NCBI GenBank assembly: GCA_038125995.1
Contig: JAYPEX010000016.1
Span: forward strand, 1 to 33,207
Direction of reading: 5' to 3'
DNA from: MAG-120531 sp038125995
GTDB lineage: Bacteria > Bacteroidota > Bacteroidia > Flavobacteriales > Flavobacteriaceae
DNA: 33,207 nt
Made by a program: the position numbers and the translations under genes. Positions 9,557-17,184 of this stretch are shown here, one piece after another. The stretch's first letter is position 1. Every line of letters begins with the position of its first letter. The notes under the pieces are model-generated. The model worked only from the letters and a program-made list of their open reading frames with translations. It was not told where the DNA came from and did no database searches.

Positions 9557-10770
9557 TATCTAAGTTTTAAAGTGACAAGAGTTACGACCGCTAGTAAGAT
9601 TCCGACAATCCAAAAACGACTCACGAGTTTGCTCTCGTGATAGCCCTTTTTCTGAAAGTGATGATGTAAGGGTGCCATCGCAAAAACGCGTTTTCCAACT
9701 CCTGTTTTCTTCTTGGTGTATTTGAAATAACCTACCTGAATCATCACTGAGAGTGATTCGGCAAAGAAGATTCCACACAAAACAGGAATCAACAATTCCT
9801 TGCGTACGATAATGGCAATGACCGCGATAATTCCTCCAATGGTTAGTGATCCAGTATCCCCCATAAAAACTTGAGCGGGATAGGCATTATACCACAAGAA
9901 TCCGATAAGTGCTCCTAAAAAAGCACCGATAAACACCACGAGTTCCCCAGCCTTGGGAATAAACATCACATCGAGGTAGTCTGAGAAAATAATGTTACCC
10001 GATACCCAGGCAAAGAGCGCCAGGGTAGCAGCAATAATAGCAGAGGTTCCCGCCGCCAAACCATCGATTCCATCGGTGAGATTTGCTCCGTTAGAAACTG
10101 CAGTCACAATAAAAATAACAACTGGAATAAAGATGAGCCAAGCGTAATCAGCAGCTCCATCTCCAATCCAAGCAATGAGATCACTGTAGTCCAATTCGTT
10201 GTTTTTTACAAATGGTATGGTGGTCGCTGTCGATTTGAGCTCTGGTGCCACATAAGATTCTTCAACCAACGATCGCTGTAAATCCTCACTCGATTTTAAA
10301 GTAACTCCAGGATGAAAATACAAGGTCGTTCCGACAATAAGCCCTAAAGTCACTTGACCTACCACCTTAAAGATTCCCTTGAGACCTTCTTTGTCCTTTT
10401 TAAAGGTTTTGATATAATCATCGATAAAACCGATGATTCCCATCCAAACGGTGGTTACCATTAAAAGAACAATATAGACTTCCTTGATTTTTGCAAATAA
10501 AAGAACTGGCACCAAAGTCGCTAAAATGATGATGATTCCTCCCATGGTAGGAGTCCCTGCCTTTTGAGTTTGTCCCTCTAAACCAAGTTCACGTATGGAT
10601 TCTCCAATTTGTTGACCTTGTAAGTACACAATAATGCGCTTTCCAAAAACCGCAGCAATTAAAAGCGAACTGATGGTTGCCAAGGCAGCCCTAAAACTCA
10701 AATAGCCAAACAATCCTGCTCCGGGAACTTGGTAATGTTGTTCTAAATATTCAAAGAGATAATACAGCAT
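9556..10770 (-). CDS. mraY: Phospho-N-acetylmuramoyl-pentapeptide-transferase MraY
   Basis: MraY moves phospho-MurNAc-pentapeptide onto undecaprenyl phosphate to make lipid I in the inner membrane. The 404-residue polytopic protein has the catalytic DDY (117-119), NLTDGIDGLAAG (230-241), MGDTGSLTIG and the C-terminal HHHFQ motif. It is about 44 residues longer than E. coli MraY (360). The extra length lies mainly at about 155-205, a hydrophilic insert after the fourth or fifth span, which I believe is common in this phylum. It starts 7 bases after murE. Confidence 0.96.
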   Translation of the reverse strand: MLYYLFEYLEQHYQVPGAGLFGYLSFRAALATISSLLIAAVFGKRIIVYLQGQQIGESIRELGLEGQTQKAGTPTMGGIIIILATLVPVLLFAKIKEVYIVLLMVTTVWMGIIGFIDDYIKTFKKDKEGLKGIFKVVGQVTLGLIVGTTLYFHPGVTLKSSEDLQRSLVEESYVAPELKSTATTIPFVKNNELDYSDLIAWIGDGAADYAWLIFIPVVIFIVTAVSNGANLTDGIDGLAAGTSAIIAATLALFAWVSGNIIFSDYLDVMFIPKAGELVVFIGAFLGALIGFLWYNAYPAQVFMGDTGSLTIGGIIAVIAIIVRKELLIPVLCGIFFAESLSVMIQVGYFKYTKKKTGVGKRVFAMAPLHHHFQKKGYHESKLVSRFWIVGILLAVVTLVTLKLR

Positions 10771-10777
10771 ATCCGTC

Positions 10778-12235
10778 TTATTTTAGGGGGTTTAAAAACT
10801 CACTTAATAATTTAAAATCGTCAAAAGGATGACGTTCTCCATTGATTTCTTGATAGGTCTCGTGACCCTTTCCGGCAACGAGAATTAAATCATTTGATTG
10901 CGCCATTTGAACAGCAGTCTTGATCGCTTGTTTTCGATCGGCAATCACCAGCACTTTTCGAGTGTGCTCAGCCGAAACACCCGCTTCCATTGCCTCTAAA
11001 ATGAAGTCTGGATCTTCACTGCGTGGATTGTCATTGGTAAAAATGGCGATATCACTTTTTGCTGCCGCAAGCGCTCCCATTAAAGGGCGTTTCTCCTTGT
11101 CTCGATCTCCTCCACAACCGACCACCGTAATCAACTGTTCGTTTTTGGTTCGAATTTCTCCGATGGTATCGAGGACATTTTCTAAGGCATCGGGAGTATG
11201 CGCATAATCGACAATGGCCGTAACATTCGACTCCGATACCATATATTCAAACCTTCCGCTTACCGATTCTAATTTGCTAATCCCTTGTAAGAGTTCTAAT
11301 TCGTCCATACCTAGTAGTTCACTGACGGCGTAAATAGCGAGAATATTATAAGCGTTAAAGGACCCTATGAGTTTGGTCCATACATCTTTTCCTTGAATTT
11401 TCAACAGCTGCCCCCCTAAATGGTGCTCCAATTGCTTCGCATTGTAATCTGCAAAGGATTTCAAGGCATAGGTATAGGTTTTCGCCTTGGTGTTTTGGAA
11501 CATCACACTTCCATTTTTATCATCACTATTGGTCAGCGCAAACGCCTTAGAACCTAGCTGATCAAAAAATCGTTTTTTAACATCCCTGTACTGAGCAAAA
11601 CTCTTGTGATAATCTAAATGATCGTGAGTTAGATTGGTAAAGACCCCTCCGTAAAAAACAAGACCATCTGTTCTGGATTGATCAATCCCGTGAGAGCTTA
11701 CTTCCATAAAGCAAAACTCCACCCCTGCATCAGACATCGCTCTTAAGTATTTGTTGATGGTAATCGAGTCCGCAGTCGTATGAGTGCTCTTAAATTCCTT
11801 CATTCCCACCATTACTTTGATGGTTGAAAGCAGCCCAACTCCAAATCCGGCTCTCGTAAAAAGTTCGTACAACAGTGAAGCGATCGTGGTCTTTCCATTG
11901 GTTCCTGTAATACCAATCAATTTTAAATCTCTGGAAGGTTGATCGTAATAATTAGAAGCCATCACAGCAAGTGCTGCTGAAGAATTAGCTACCTGAATAT
12001 AGGTTACACCAGCTCTTGATTGAGGTACTACTTCACAGATCACTGCAGAAGCTCCTAAATCTATCGCCTTGTCAATAAACTGATGACCGTCGACCTGAAG
12101 TCCTTTGATCGCAACAAAACAACTACCCGATTCCACAGTTCTAGAATCAAACGTCAGCGTAGTGATCTGCTGTTCCGTAGTCCCAACGACCGATACAATC
12201 GAAGTGCCAAACAAGATGTCTTTGAGATTTTTCAC
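10778..12235 (-). CDS. murE: UDP-MurNAc-L-Ala-D-Glu:meso-diaminopimelate ligase
   Basis: MurE adds the third amino acid to the peptidoglycan stem. The 485-residue protein has the P-loop GTNGKTT (111-117), the YRDVKK segment around residue 217 that includes the expected carbamylated lysine, DYAHTPDAL, and DNPR (402-405). The DNPR motif marks meso-diaminopimelate specificity rather than lysine. The start is GTG (12235-12233), overlapping the ftsI stop as GTGA; no better ATG lies nearby. Confidence 0.96.
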   Translation of the reverse strand: MKNLKDILFGTSIVSVVGTTEQQITTLTFDSRTVESGSCFVAIKGLQVDGHQFIDKAIDLGASAVICEVVPQSRAGVTYIQVANSSAALAVMASNYYDQPSRDLKLIGITGTNGKTTIASLLYELFTRAGFGVGLLSTIKVMVGMKEFKSTHTTADSITINKYLRAMSDAGVEFCFMEVSSHGIDQSRTDGLVFYGGVFTNLTHDHLDYHKSFAQYRDVKKRFFDQLGSKAFALTNSDDKNGSVMFQNTKAKTYTYALKSFADYNAKQLEHHLGGQLLKIQGKDVWTKLIGSFNAYNILAIYAVSELLGMDELELLQGISKLESVSGRFEYMVSESNVTAIVDYAHTPDALENVLDTIGEIRTKNEQLITVVGCGGDRDKEKRPLMGALAAAKSDIAIFTNDNPRSEDPDFILEAMEAGVSAEHTRKVLVIADRKQAIKTAVQMAQSNDLILVAGKGHETYQEINGERHPFDDFKLLSEFLNPLK

Positions 12236-14211
12236 AGTAGTTCTATTGTTATTTTTTGACCCTTTTGAATCTTTCTACCCGCTTTAACGGATTGTCTTTT
12301 TACCTTTCCATTCCCGATGACCTCCACCTTGATTCCTGCATTTTCCAAATAGTAAATGGCATCCATTCCAGCCCAACCTTTGAGATTTGGCATGGTATCG
12401 ATCACTTCTTTGGTATCGATGGTAGGTTTTGTCGCCAAGGCCTCAACCGTTAAATCCACCTCATCCTCAGATATCGTCTTGGAATAGATTTTTTGTGCAA
12501 TCGCTTTAAAAACAGGACCAGAAACATCTGCTCCGTAATAACCCTTGTCTTTGTTGGGATGGTGAATCACCACAATACAAGAAAATTTTGGCGCTTCTGC
12601 AGGAAAATAACCCACAAAAGAGGACACGTATTTTAGAGCACCATCTCCTTTGTCGTAATCCTTTTGAGCCGTACCTGTTTTACCTGCCATCGAGAACTTT
12701 GGATCGTAGAGTTTCGAACCCGTTCCTCTAACGACAATATTTTTTAATAGTTCACGTACTTTAGAAAGTGTTTCATCTGAACAAATCGAAGGGTTGATGA
12801 CCTCTTTATCAAATTTGGCCACCGTTCGATTCCAAGATTTCACTTCTTTGATAAGACGGGGTCTGAGCAGTTGTCCATCGTTGGCAATGGCATTGTAAAA
12901 ACTAAGTGTTTGCAGTGGAGTCATCGACACTCCGTATCCGTGAGACATCCATGCTAGTGATAAACCTGACCAACCTTTTTCTCCCGGTGATCTCAAAACG
13001 GGCATTCCCTCACCTTTTATAGCTAATCCAAGGGGTTCATGCAGGTTCATATTGCGCAATCTATTTACAAAACGATTGGGGTTTTCTTTGTAATTCTCAT
13101 TGATTATTTTAGCGAAGGCAGTATTGGAAGAAAGCTCCATAGCTTTGGCTACAGAGATCTTACCATAGCCTCCACGATGGGAATCAGATACAATTTTATT
13201 GTAGACTTTATACGTTCCATTACCGGTATCAATCACTGTTGCTGTATCTACAACCTTATCTTCCAAGGCTGCAATCAGTGACATCAATTTAAAAGTAGAA
13301 CCGGGTTCATGGGATTCCCCAACAGCGTAGTTGAGACGCTCGTAATACTTTCCTTCACTGTTTCTTCCAAGGTTAGAGATCGCCTTGATTTCTCCAGTAG
13401 CTGTTTCCATCACTACAACTGATCCGTGATCTGCCTCGTAGTATTCCAATTGCTTTAAGAGCTCAAAATGAGCTACATCTTGAATATTGACATCAATGGT
13501 TGAAATGACATCATAACCATCCTGTGGCTCAACAATATTGTTAAGCCCTAAAGGTTTCCACTGATCATTGGCTATTTTTTGCTTTAAACGCTTCCCTTCT
13601 TTTCCAGCTAAATACTCTGAGAAAGCTCCTTCCAATCCAACTCTGGTCATATTCCCATCAGGATCTTTAAGCACATAACCGATGGAACGTTCTGCTATTT
13701 TGCCAAGTGGATGTTCCCGTACCGTCTTTTGACCTACAACGATCCCTCCTCTGTAAGGTCCTTTATTAAAGAGTGGAAAGGATTTAATTCTCAAATACTC
13801 GAAATAATCTAAATCAGATGCGATAAACGCATAGCGACTCTGATCGTATTTTGCTTTTCTGAGTTTTTGCACATAAAAAGAAGCAGGCTTTCCCAATAAA
13901 TTGGAGAGCGAATCGGATAGCGCTCCTAAATTTTGTTTAAAATCTTCATTAGAAACCGATACAGCATCCCAGTGAATTTCAAATTTTGAAACCGAGGTCG
14001 CCAAAAGCGAACCATCTTCAGAATAGAGATTTCCCTGATTGGGTTCGATAACAAACATACGCTCAGTCCTTTGTTCAGCGAGTTTTTTAAACTGCTCCCC
14101 TTCGACCATTTGAATGGTAACCATGCGATAGATGACTCCTGCACTCATCAACAGCAGTCCTCCCACAACCACATAGATCCGAATGACCATATTTCGATTC
14201 GAAGTACTCAT
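12232..14211 (-). CDS. ftsI: Class B penicillin-binding protein (FtsI/PBP3) with C-terminal PASTA domain
   Basis: FtsI is the septal D,D-transpeptidase that cross-links peptidoglycan with FtsW. The 659-residue protein has one N-terminal membrane span (about 9-29), a pedestal region, and the transpeptidase with all three active-site motifs: STFK (305-308, nucleophile S305), SSN (361-363) and KTGT (511-514). A PASTA domain follows at about 606-659, starting TMPNLKGWAG. PASTA tails are best known from Gram-positive PBPs and kinases but also occur on FtsI of Bacteroidota. It begins in TAATG overlap with the ftsL stop. Confidence 0.95.
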   Translation of the reverse strand: MSTSNRNMVIRIYVVVGGLLLMSAGVIYRMVTIQMVEGEQFKKLAEQRTERMFVIEPNQGNLYSEDGSLLATSVSKFEIHWDAVSVSNEDFKQNLGALSDSLSNLLGKPASFYVQKLRKAKYDQSRYAFIASDLDYFEYLRIKSFPLFNKGPYRGGIVVGQKTVREHPLGKIAERSIGYVLKDPDGNMTRVGLEGAFSEYLAGKEGKRLKQKIANDQWKPLGLNNIVEPQDGYDVISTIDVNIQDVAHFELLKQLEYYEADHGSVVVMETATGEIKAISNLGRNSEGKYYERLNYAVGESHEPGSTFKLMSLIAALEDKVVDTATVIDTGNGTYKVYNKIVSDSHRGGYGKISVAKAMELSSNTAFAKIINENYKENPNRFVNRLRNMNLHEPLGLAIKGEGMPVLRSPGEKGWSGLSLAWMSHGYGVSMTPLQTLSFYNAIANDGQLLRPRLIKEVKSWNRTVAKFDKEVINPSICSDETLSKVRELLKNIVVRGTGSKLYDPKFSMAGKTGTAQKDYDKGDGALKYVSSFVGYFPAEAPKFSCIVVIHHPNKDKGYYGADVSGPVFKAIAQKIYSKTISEDEVDLTVEALATKPTIDTKEVIDTMPNLKGWAGMDAIYYLENAGIKVEVIGNGKVKRQSVKAGRKIQKGQKITIELL

Positions 14212-14531
14212 TAATCTGCTTCGCTACTAACGATTATTCTTACAGGCGGATTGATTGGTGGAACCAGTCCAATCGCTGCCACTTTTTCTTTTACAGAAGA
14301 CTCTAATTGCATTTTTTGAACCTTGGTACGCATCACTACAAACTGCCCTTTTAAAGCATTGACCTTTGTGTTGAGCGATGCAATTTCATGCACTTTTGAA
14401 TCGGCACTGTGTGCAGCGTAAATCATCACAACCGCCAAGGCAAACAAAAAGAGAATAAACCTCCAGTGTTTAGAGGAATTATCCGAAGTCAAAAACGACC
14501 CCCTTAAAAGTTGTAATACCTTAGTTTTCAT
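14211..14531 (-). CDS. ftsL: FtsL-like septal membrane protein
   Basis: This small 106-residue bitopic protein has a basic cytoplasmic head, one span at about residues 24-40 (FILFLFALAVVMIYAA) and a short periplasmic helical stretch (about 45-80) able to form a coiled coil. The layout and position between rsmH and ftsI match FtsL, which joins FtsB and FtsQ to activate FtsW-FtsI. FtsL sequences are poorly conserved, so synteny carries much of the call. It overlaps rsmH by 11 bases and ftsI by 1 base. Confidence 0.85.
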   Translation of the reverse strand: MKTKVLQLLRGSFLTSDNSSKHWRFILFLFALAVVMIYAAHSADSKVHEIASLNTKVNALKGQFVVMRTKVQKMQLESSVKEKVAAIGLVPPINPPVRIIVSSEAD

Positions 14532-15435
14532 ATGCGTTACGTTCTGCTATTCTGAGTTTGGCCGAACGAGCCCTATTGTTTTCTGCTATTTCTTGCGCTG
14601 ATGGAACGATTAGTTTTCCAACTTTTTGAAGCGGAACACGCACTCTTCCAAAGACATCTTTTTCAGCCTCTCCTTCAAACCTTCCATGCTGTATAAATCG
14701 CTTGACCAAACGATCCTCCAAAGAGTGGTAACTCAGAACCGATAAACGCCCCCCTTCTGTCAGCAAATCCGGCACCTGGAGCAAAAACTCCTTGATCACC
14801 TGCAATTCTCCATTAACCTCTATTCGAATCGCTTGATAGAGTTGTGCTAAAAATTTTTGATCTCTAAATCCCTTTAAAAAAGGCTTGAGGACTTTTTTTA
14901 ATTCTTCAGTAGTTTCAATTGGCTGACTGGACCTTGAATTGACAATAACTCTCGCTATATGCCTTGAGTTTTTTAAATCTCCGTACTGATACAGTACCGA
15001 GGCCAAATCCTCCTCACTGTAATTATTAACTACCTCACGAGCACTGAGCTCTGATCGTTGATTCATTCTCATGTCTAAAACCCCTTCTGTTCGAGTAGAA
15101 AAACCTCTACTCGCCTCATCGAATTGATGCGATGAAACTCCGAAATCGGCCAGAATCCCATCGACCTTCGTTACTTTGTAAAATCTCAAAAAACGACTGA
15201 TGTATCTAAAATTCTCTGGAATGAGGATCAATCGAGGATCATCCACCACATTCGCTAGCGCATCAGGATCCTGATCAAAGGCAAATAGTTTGCCCTTCTC
15301 TGATAATCGAGATAATAGTTCTTTGGAATGTCCGCCCCCACCATAAGTGACATCGACATAAATTCCGTCAGGTTGGATCGCCAAACCATCAACAGTCTCT
15401 TTTAACAGTACTGGGTTATGATAGCTCATCTCCAT
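14521..15435 (-). CDS. rsmH: 16S rRNA (cytosine(1402)-N4)-methyltransferase RsmH
   Basis: RsmH (MraW) methylates N4 of C1402 in 16S rRNA using S-adenosylmethionine. The 304-residue protein has the SAM-binding DVTYGGGGHSKELL (28-41), the segment DGILADFGVSSHQFD and the C-terminal LSYHSLEDRLVKRF motif, all typical. Two in-frame ATGs compete: 15435 (MEMSYHNP) and 15429 (MSYHNP). Most family members begin just before YHNPVLL, so 15429 is possible. The gene overlaps mraZ by 20 bases. Confidence 0.95.
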   Translation of the reverse strand: MEMSYHNPVLLKETVDGLAIQPDGIYVDVTYGGGGHSKELLSRLSEKGKLFAFDQDPDALANVVDDPRLILIPENFRYISRFLRFYKVTKVDGILADFGVSSHQFDEASRGFSTRTEGVLDMRMNQRSELSAREVVNNYSEEDLASVLYQYGDLKNSRHIARVIVNSRSSQPIETTEELKKVLKPFLKGFRDQKFLAQLYQAIRIEVNGELQVIKEFLLQVPDLLTEGGRLSVLSYHSLEDRLVKRFIQHGRFEGEAEKDVFGRVRVPLQKVGKLIVPSAQEIAENNRARSAKLRIAERNAYEN

Positions 15436-15880
15436 CGCCTCCCATTACTTCTTCGGCTAGACTCGCAAAGTCTGTAGTAGTATCCTCCAAAACAGCTTCG
15501 TATGAAGCCTTGTCCCAGATTTCGACAATATTGATCGCAGCAGAAAGCACTACCTGCTTATCGATCTTCGCAATTCCCATTAAATTTTTAGGAATTAACA
15601 GACGTCCAGCAGCATCCACTTCAACAATTCGAACTCCAGCTGTAAACCTCCTGATAAAGTCGTTGTTCTTTTTAACAAAGCGATTCTTTTTGTTGACCTG
15701 TTCCATGAGGAGTTTCCACTCGCTCATCGGATACAACTCCAAACACTCTTGAAACACCGCTCTTTTAATTACAAAGCCTTCAGAAAGAACAGGAGCTAAT
15801 TGCTTTTTTAAAGCAACTGGCAACATCACCCTTCCCTTTGTATCTGCATTACAGTCGTATGTACCAATTAAATTTTGCAC
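15416..15880 (-). CDS. mraZ: Transcriptional regulator MraZ
   Basis: MraZ is a DNA-binding protein that controls its own dcw operon. The 154-residue protein has two SpoVT/AbrB-like halves: residues about 5-55, with GTYDCNADTKGRVMLP, and about 80-130, with VDAAGRLLIPKN. The start is GTG (15880-15878), directly before the conserved N-terminal QNLIGTYD, and no ATG fits the family start. It is the first gene of the dcw operon. Three 10-bp-spaced GTGG repeats lie 42-66 bases upstream and are its likely operator, so autoregulation is inferred. Confidence 0.95.
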   Translation of the reverse strand: MQNLIGTYDCNADTKGRVMLPVALKKQLAPVLSEGFVIKRAVFQECLELYPMSEWKLLMEQVNKKNRFVKKNNDFIRRFTAGVRIVEVDAAGRLLIPKNLMGIAKIDKQVVLSAAINIVEIWDKASYEAVLEDTTTDFASLAEEVMGGDGDELS

Positions 15881-15903
15881 TTGGATCTAACTTTGTTTGA
15901 ATT

Positions 15904-15911
15904 CAAAAATA
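15904..15911 (-). promoter_or_regulatory. Promoter -7 element of the dcw operon (mraZ)
   Basis: On the minus strand this reads TATTTTTG, a full match to the Bacteroidota -7 consensus TAnnTTTG. It lies 23 bases before the mraZ GTG, so transcription would start near 15897. No TTG is seen at the usual 19-base distance; that space is filled by the MraZ-type repeats. Confidence 0.7.
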
Positions 15912-15921
15912 GGGATTTATT

Positions 15922-15946
15922 CCCACTTTTTACCACTTTTTACCAC
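15922..15946 (-). promoter_or_regulatory. Three tandem MraZ-binding repeats (dcw operator)
   Basis: Read on the minus strand, three units follow each other at an exact 10-base period: GTGGT AAAAA, GTGGT AAAAA, GTGGG. This matches the MraZ box known from E. coli and mycoplasmas, TGGGN units separated by 5 bases. It overlaps the place where RNA polymerase would contact the -33 region, so MraZ bound here should affect initiation. Confidence 0.85.
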
Positions 15947-15986
15947 ATTGTTAATAAGTTTTAGATCCAAGGCAGTTAAATATCTC

Positions 15987-16000
15987 AAATCAATTGATTT
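15987..16000. repeat. 14-bp perfect palindrome in the mraZ upstream region
   Basis: AAATCAATTGATTT is its own reverse complement. It lies about 107 bases upstream of mraZ and 120 bases before the proposed -7 of the divergent polyprenyl synthase gene. It could be a dimeric regulator site, but palindromes of this size also arise by chance in AT-rich DNA. Confidence 0.5.
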
Positions 16001-16015
16001 TAAAGCGATTAAATA

Positions 16016-16025
16016 GTGGTAAGAA
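16016..16025 (+). promoter_or_regulatory. Single opposite-facing MraZ-type half-site
   Basis: GTGGTAAGAA on the plus strand differs by one base from the GTGGTAAAAA units of the mraZ operator but points the other way. It is alone, so strong MraZ binding is not expected unless it pairs with the main operator. Confidence 0.35.
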
Positions 16026-16106
16026 ATTAAACAACTCCCTGTATTTAATTGAAAAAGCTTCCCAAATGCAGTCAAAAAAAATTATAGAAGAAAGCATTTT
16101 TTTGGC

Positions 16107-16114
16107 TACTTTTA
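16107..16114 (+). promoter_or_regulatory. Probable -7 element of the polyprenyl synthase gene
   Basis: TACTTTTA matches TAnnTTTG except for the last base. Transcription would begin near 16121, giving a leader of about 25 bases before the TTG start at 16146. No TTG is found at the -33 position. Confidence 0.45.
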
Positions 16115-16145
16115 CCTACTCAAAACCAACTGAGAAAAATCACTG

Positions 16146-17123
16146 TTGAGCCTCATCGATCGCATAAAAGACCCCATCCATTTGGAAATGGACCGCTTCG
16201 AAGAAAAGTTCTACGAGTCCATGACGAGTCGAGTAGCGCTTTTAAATAGAATCACCTATTATATTGTCAATAGAAAGGGGAAACAAATGCGACCCATGTT
16301 TGTTTTTCTAACCGCCAAACTGGTCAACAATGGAGAACTCAATGAACGCACCTACAGAGGCGCCTCTGTGATTGAACTCATTCACACGGCGACTTTGGTT
16401 CACGACGATGTGGTTGACGACTCCAACAAGCGCAGAGGATTCTTTTCCATCAATGCGCTTTGGAAGAATAAAATAGCGGTTCTCGTAGGAGATTACCTAC
16501 TTTCAAAAGGACTTTTACTCTGTATTGACAACGAAGATTTTGATCTGTTAAAAATTATTTCAACTGCCGTACGTGAGATGAGTGAGGGCGAGTTGCTGCA
16601 ATTGGAAAAAGCAAAGAACCTCGACATTACGGAAGAAGTTTATTACGAAATTATCAGAAAAAAGACTGCGACGCTTATCGCCTCTTGTTGTAGTCTTGGA
16701 GCTGCCTCTGTTAAGCCAAAAAGCGATGATGTAGCGACCTTTAGAGATTTTGGAACCCTCATTGGATTGGCCTTTCAAATCAAAGATGATCTCTTTGATT
16801 ACGGATCACGTAAAATTGGAAAACCCCTTGGAATTGATATCAAAGAACAAAAGATGACCCTTCCGCTGATCCACGCGCTTCAAGTTGCAGACAAAAACGA
16901 TCAGAAATGGATGTTGGAAACGGTTAAAAACCACAGTACCGACAAGAAACGCGTTCAAAAGCTCATTCAAAAAGTGAAAGACTTAGGCGGATTGAGTTAT
17001 GCAGAGGATCAAATGCACGAATTCAAAGAGGAGGCCTTAAAGCTTTTAGAAGCCTACGAAGATTCTCCCTACAAGCGATCCCTGATCGATATGGTCGACT
17101 ATGTGGTCGAGCGCAAAATTTGA
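16146..17123 (+). CDS. Trans-polyprenyl diphosphate synthase (IspB-like)
   Basis: This enzyme extends an allylic diphosphate with isopentenyl diphosphate units to give a long polyprenyl chain, most likely the menaquinone side chain. The 325-residue protein has the first aspartate-rich motif in HDDVVDD (86-92), the second in KDDLFD (213-218), and the GKQMRP motif (45-50) that binds diphosphate. The start is TTG (16146); the following SLIDRIKDPIHLEM fits family N-termini and no ATG is available. Chain length (octaprenyl, hexaprenyl or other) cannot be read from the sequence. dnaG follows 61 bases later in the same direction. Confidence 0.93.
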   Translation: MSLIDRIKDPIHLEMDRFEEKFYESMTSRVALLNRITYYIVNRKGKQMRPMFVFLTAKLVNNGELNERTYRGASVIELIHTATLVHDDVVDDSNKRRGFFSINALWKNKIAVLVGDYLLSKGLLLCIDNEDFDLLKIISTAVREMSEGELLQLEKAKNLDITEEVYYEIIRKKTATLIASCCSLGAASVKPKSDDVATFRDFGTLIGLAFQIKDDLFDYGSRKIGKPLGIDIKEQKMTLPLIHALQVADKNDQKWMLETVKNHSTDKKRVQKLIQKVKDLGGLSYAEDQMHEFKEEALKLLEAYEDSPYKRSLIDMVDYVVERKI

Positions 17124-17150
17124 TCTGTTTTTATTTTTACCGTATTGTCT

Positions 17151-17158
17151 TATCTTTA
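17151..17158 (+). promoter_or_regulatory. Possible -7 element before dnaG
   Basis: TATCTTTA is one base away from TAnnTTTG. It lies 26 bases before the dnaG TTG start. There is no clear -33 TTG, so dnaG may mainly be read through from the upstream gene. Confidence 0.35.
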
Positions 17159-17184
17159 AACTCCAAAGCTAAAAAGAAACCCTT

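Larger units (their letters stand above)
15880..15971. repeat. 11-bp inverted repeat flanking the mraZ promoter and operator
   Basis: CTTGGATCTAA (15880-15890) and TTAGATCCAAG (15961-15971) are perfect reverse complements 70 bases apart. The arms enclose the -7 box and the three MraZ-type repeats, and the left arm ends at the first base of the mraZ start codon. With a one-base bulge the match extends by GCA. A copy of the same site on each side could serve a looping regulator; function is unknown. Confidence 0.75.

Noticed and set aside
10920..11207. 95-codon open frame opposite murE
   Set aside because: It lies wholly antisense to a conserved enzyme and has no recognisable domain.
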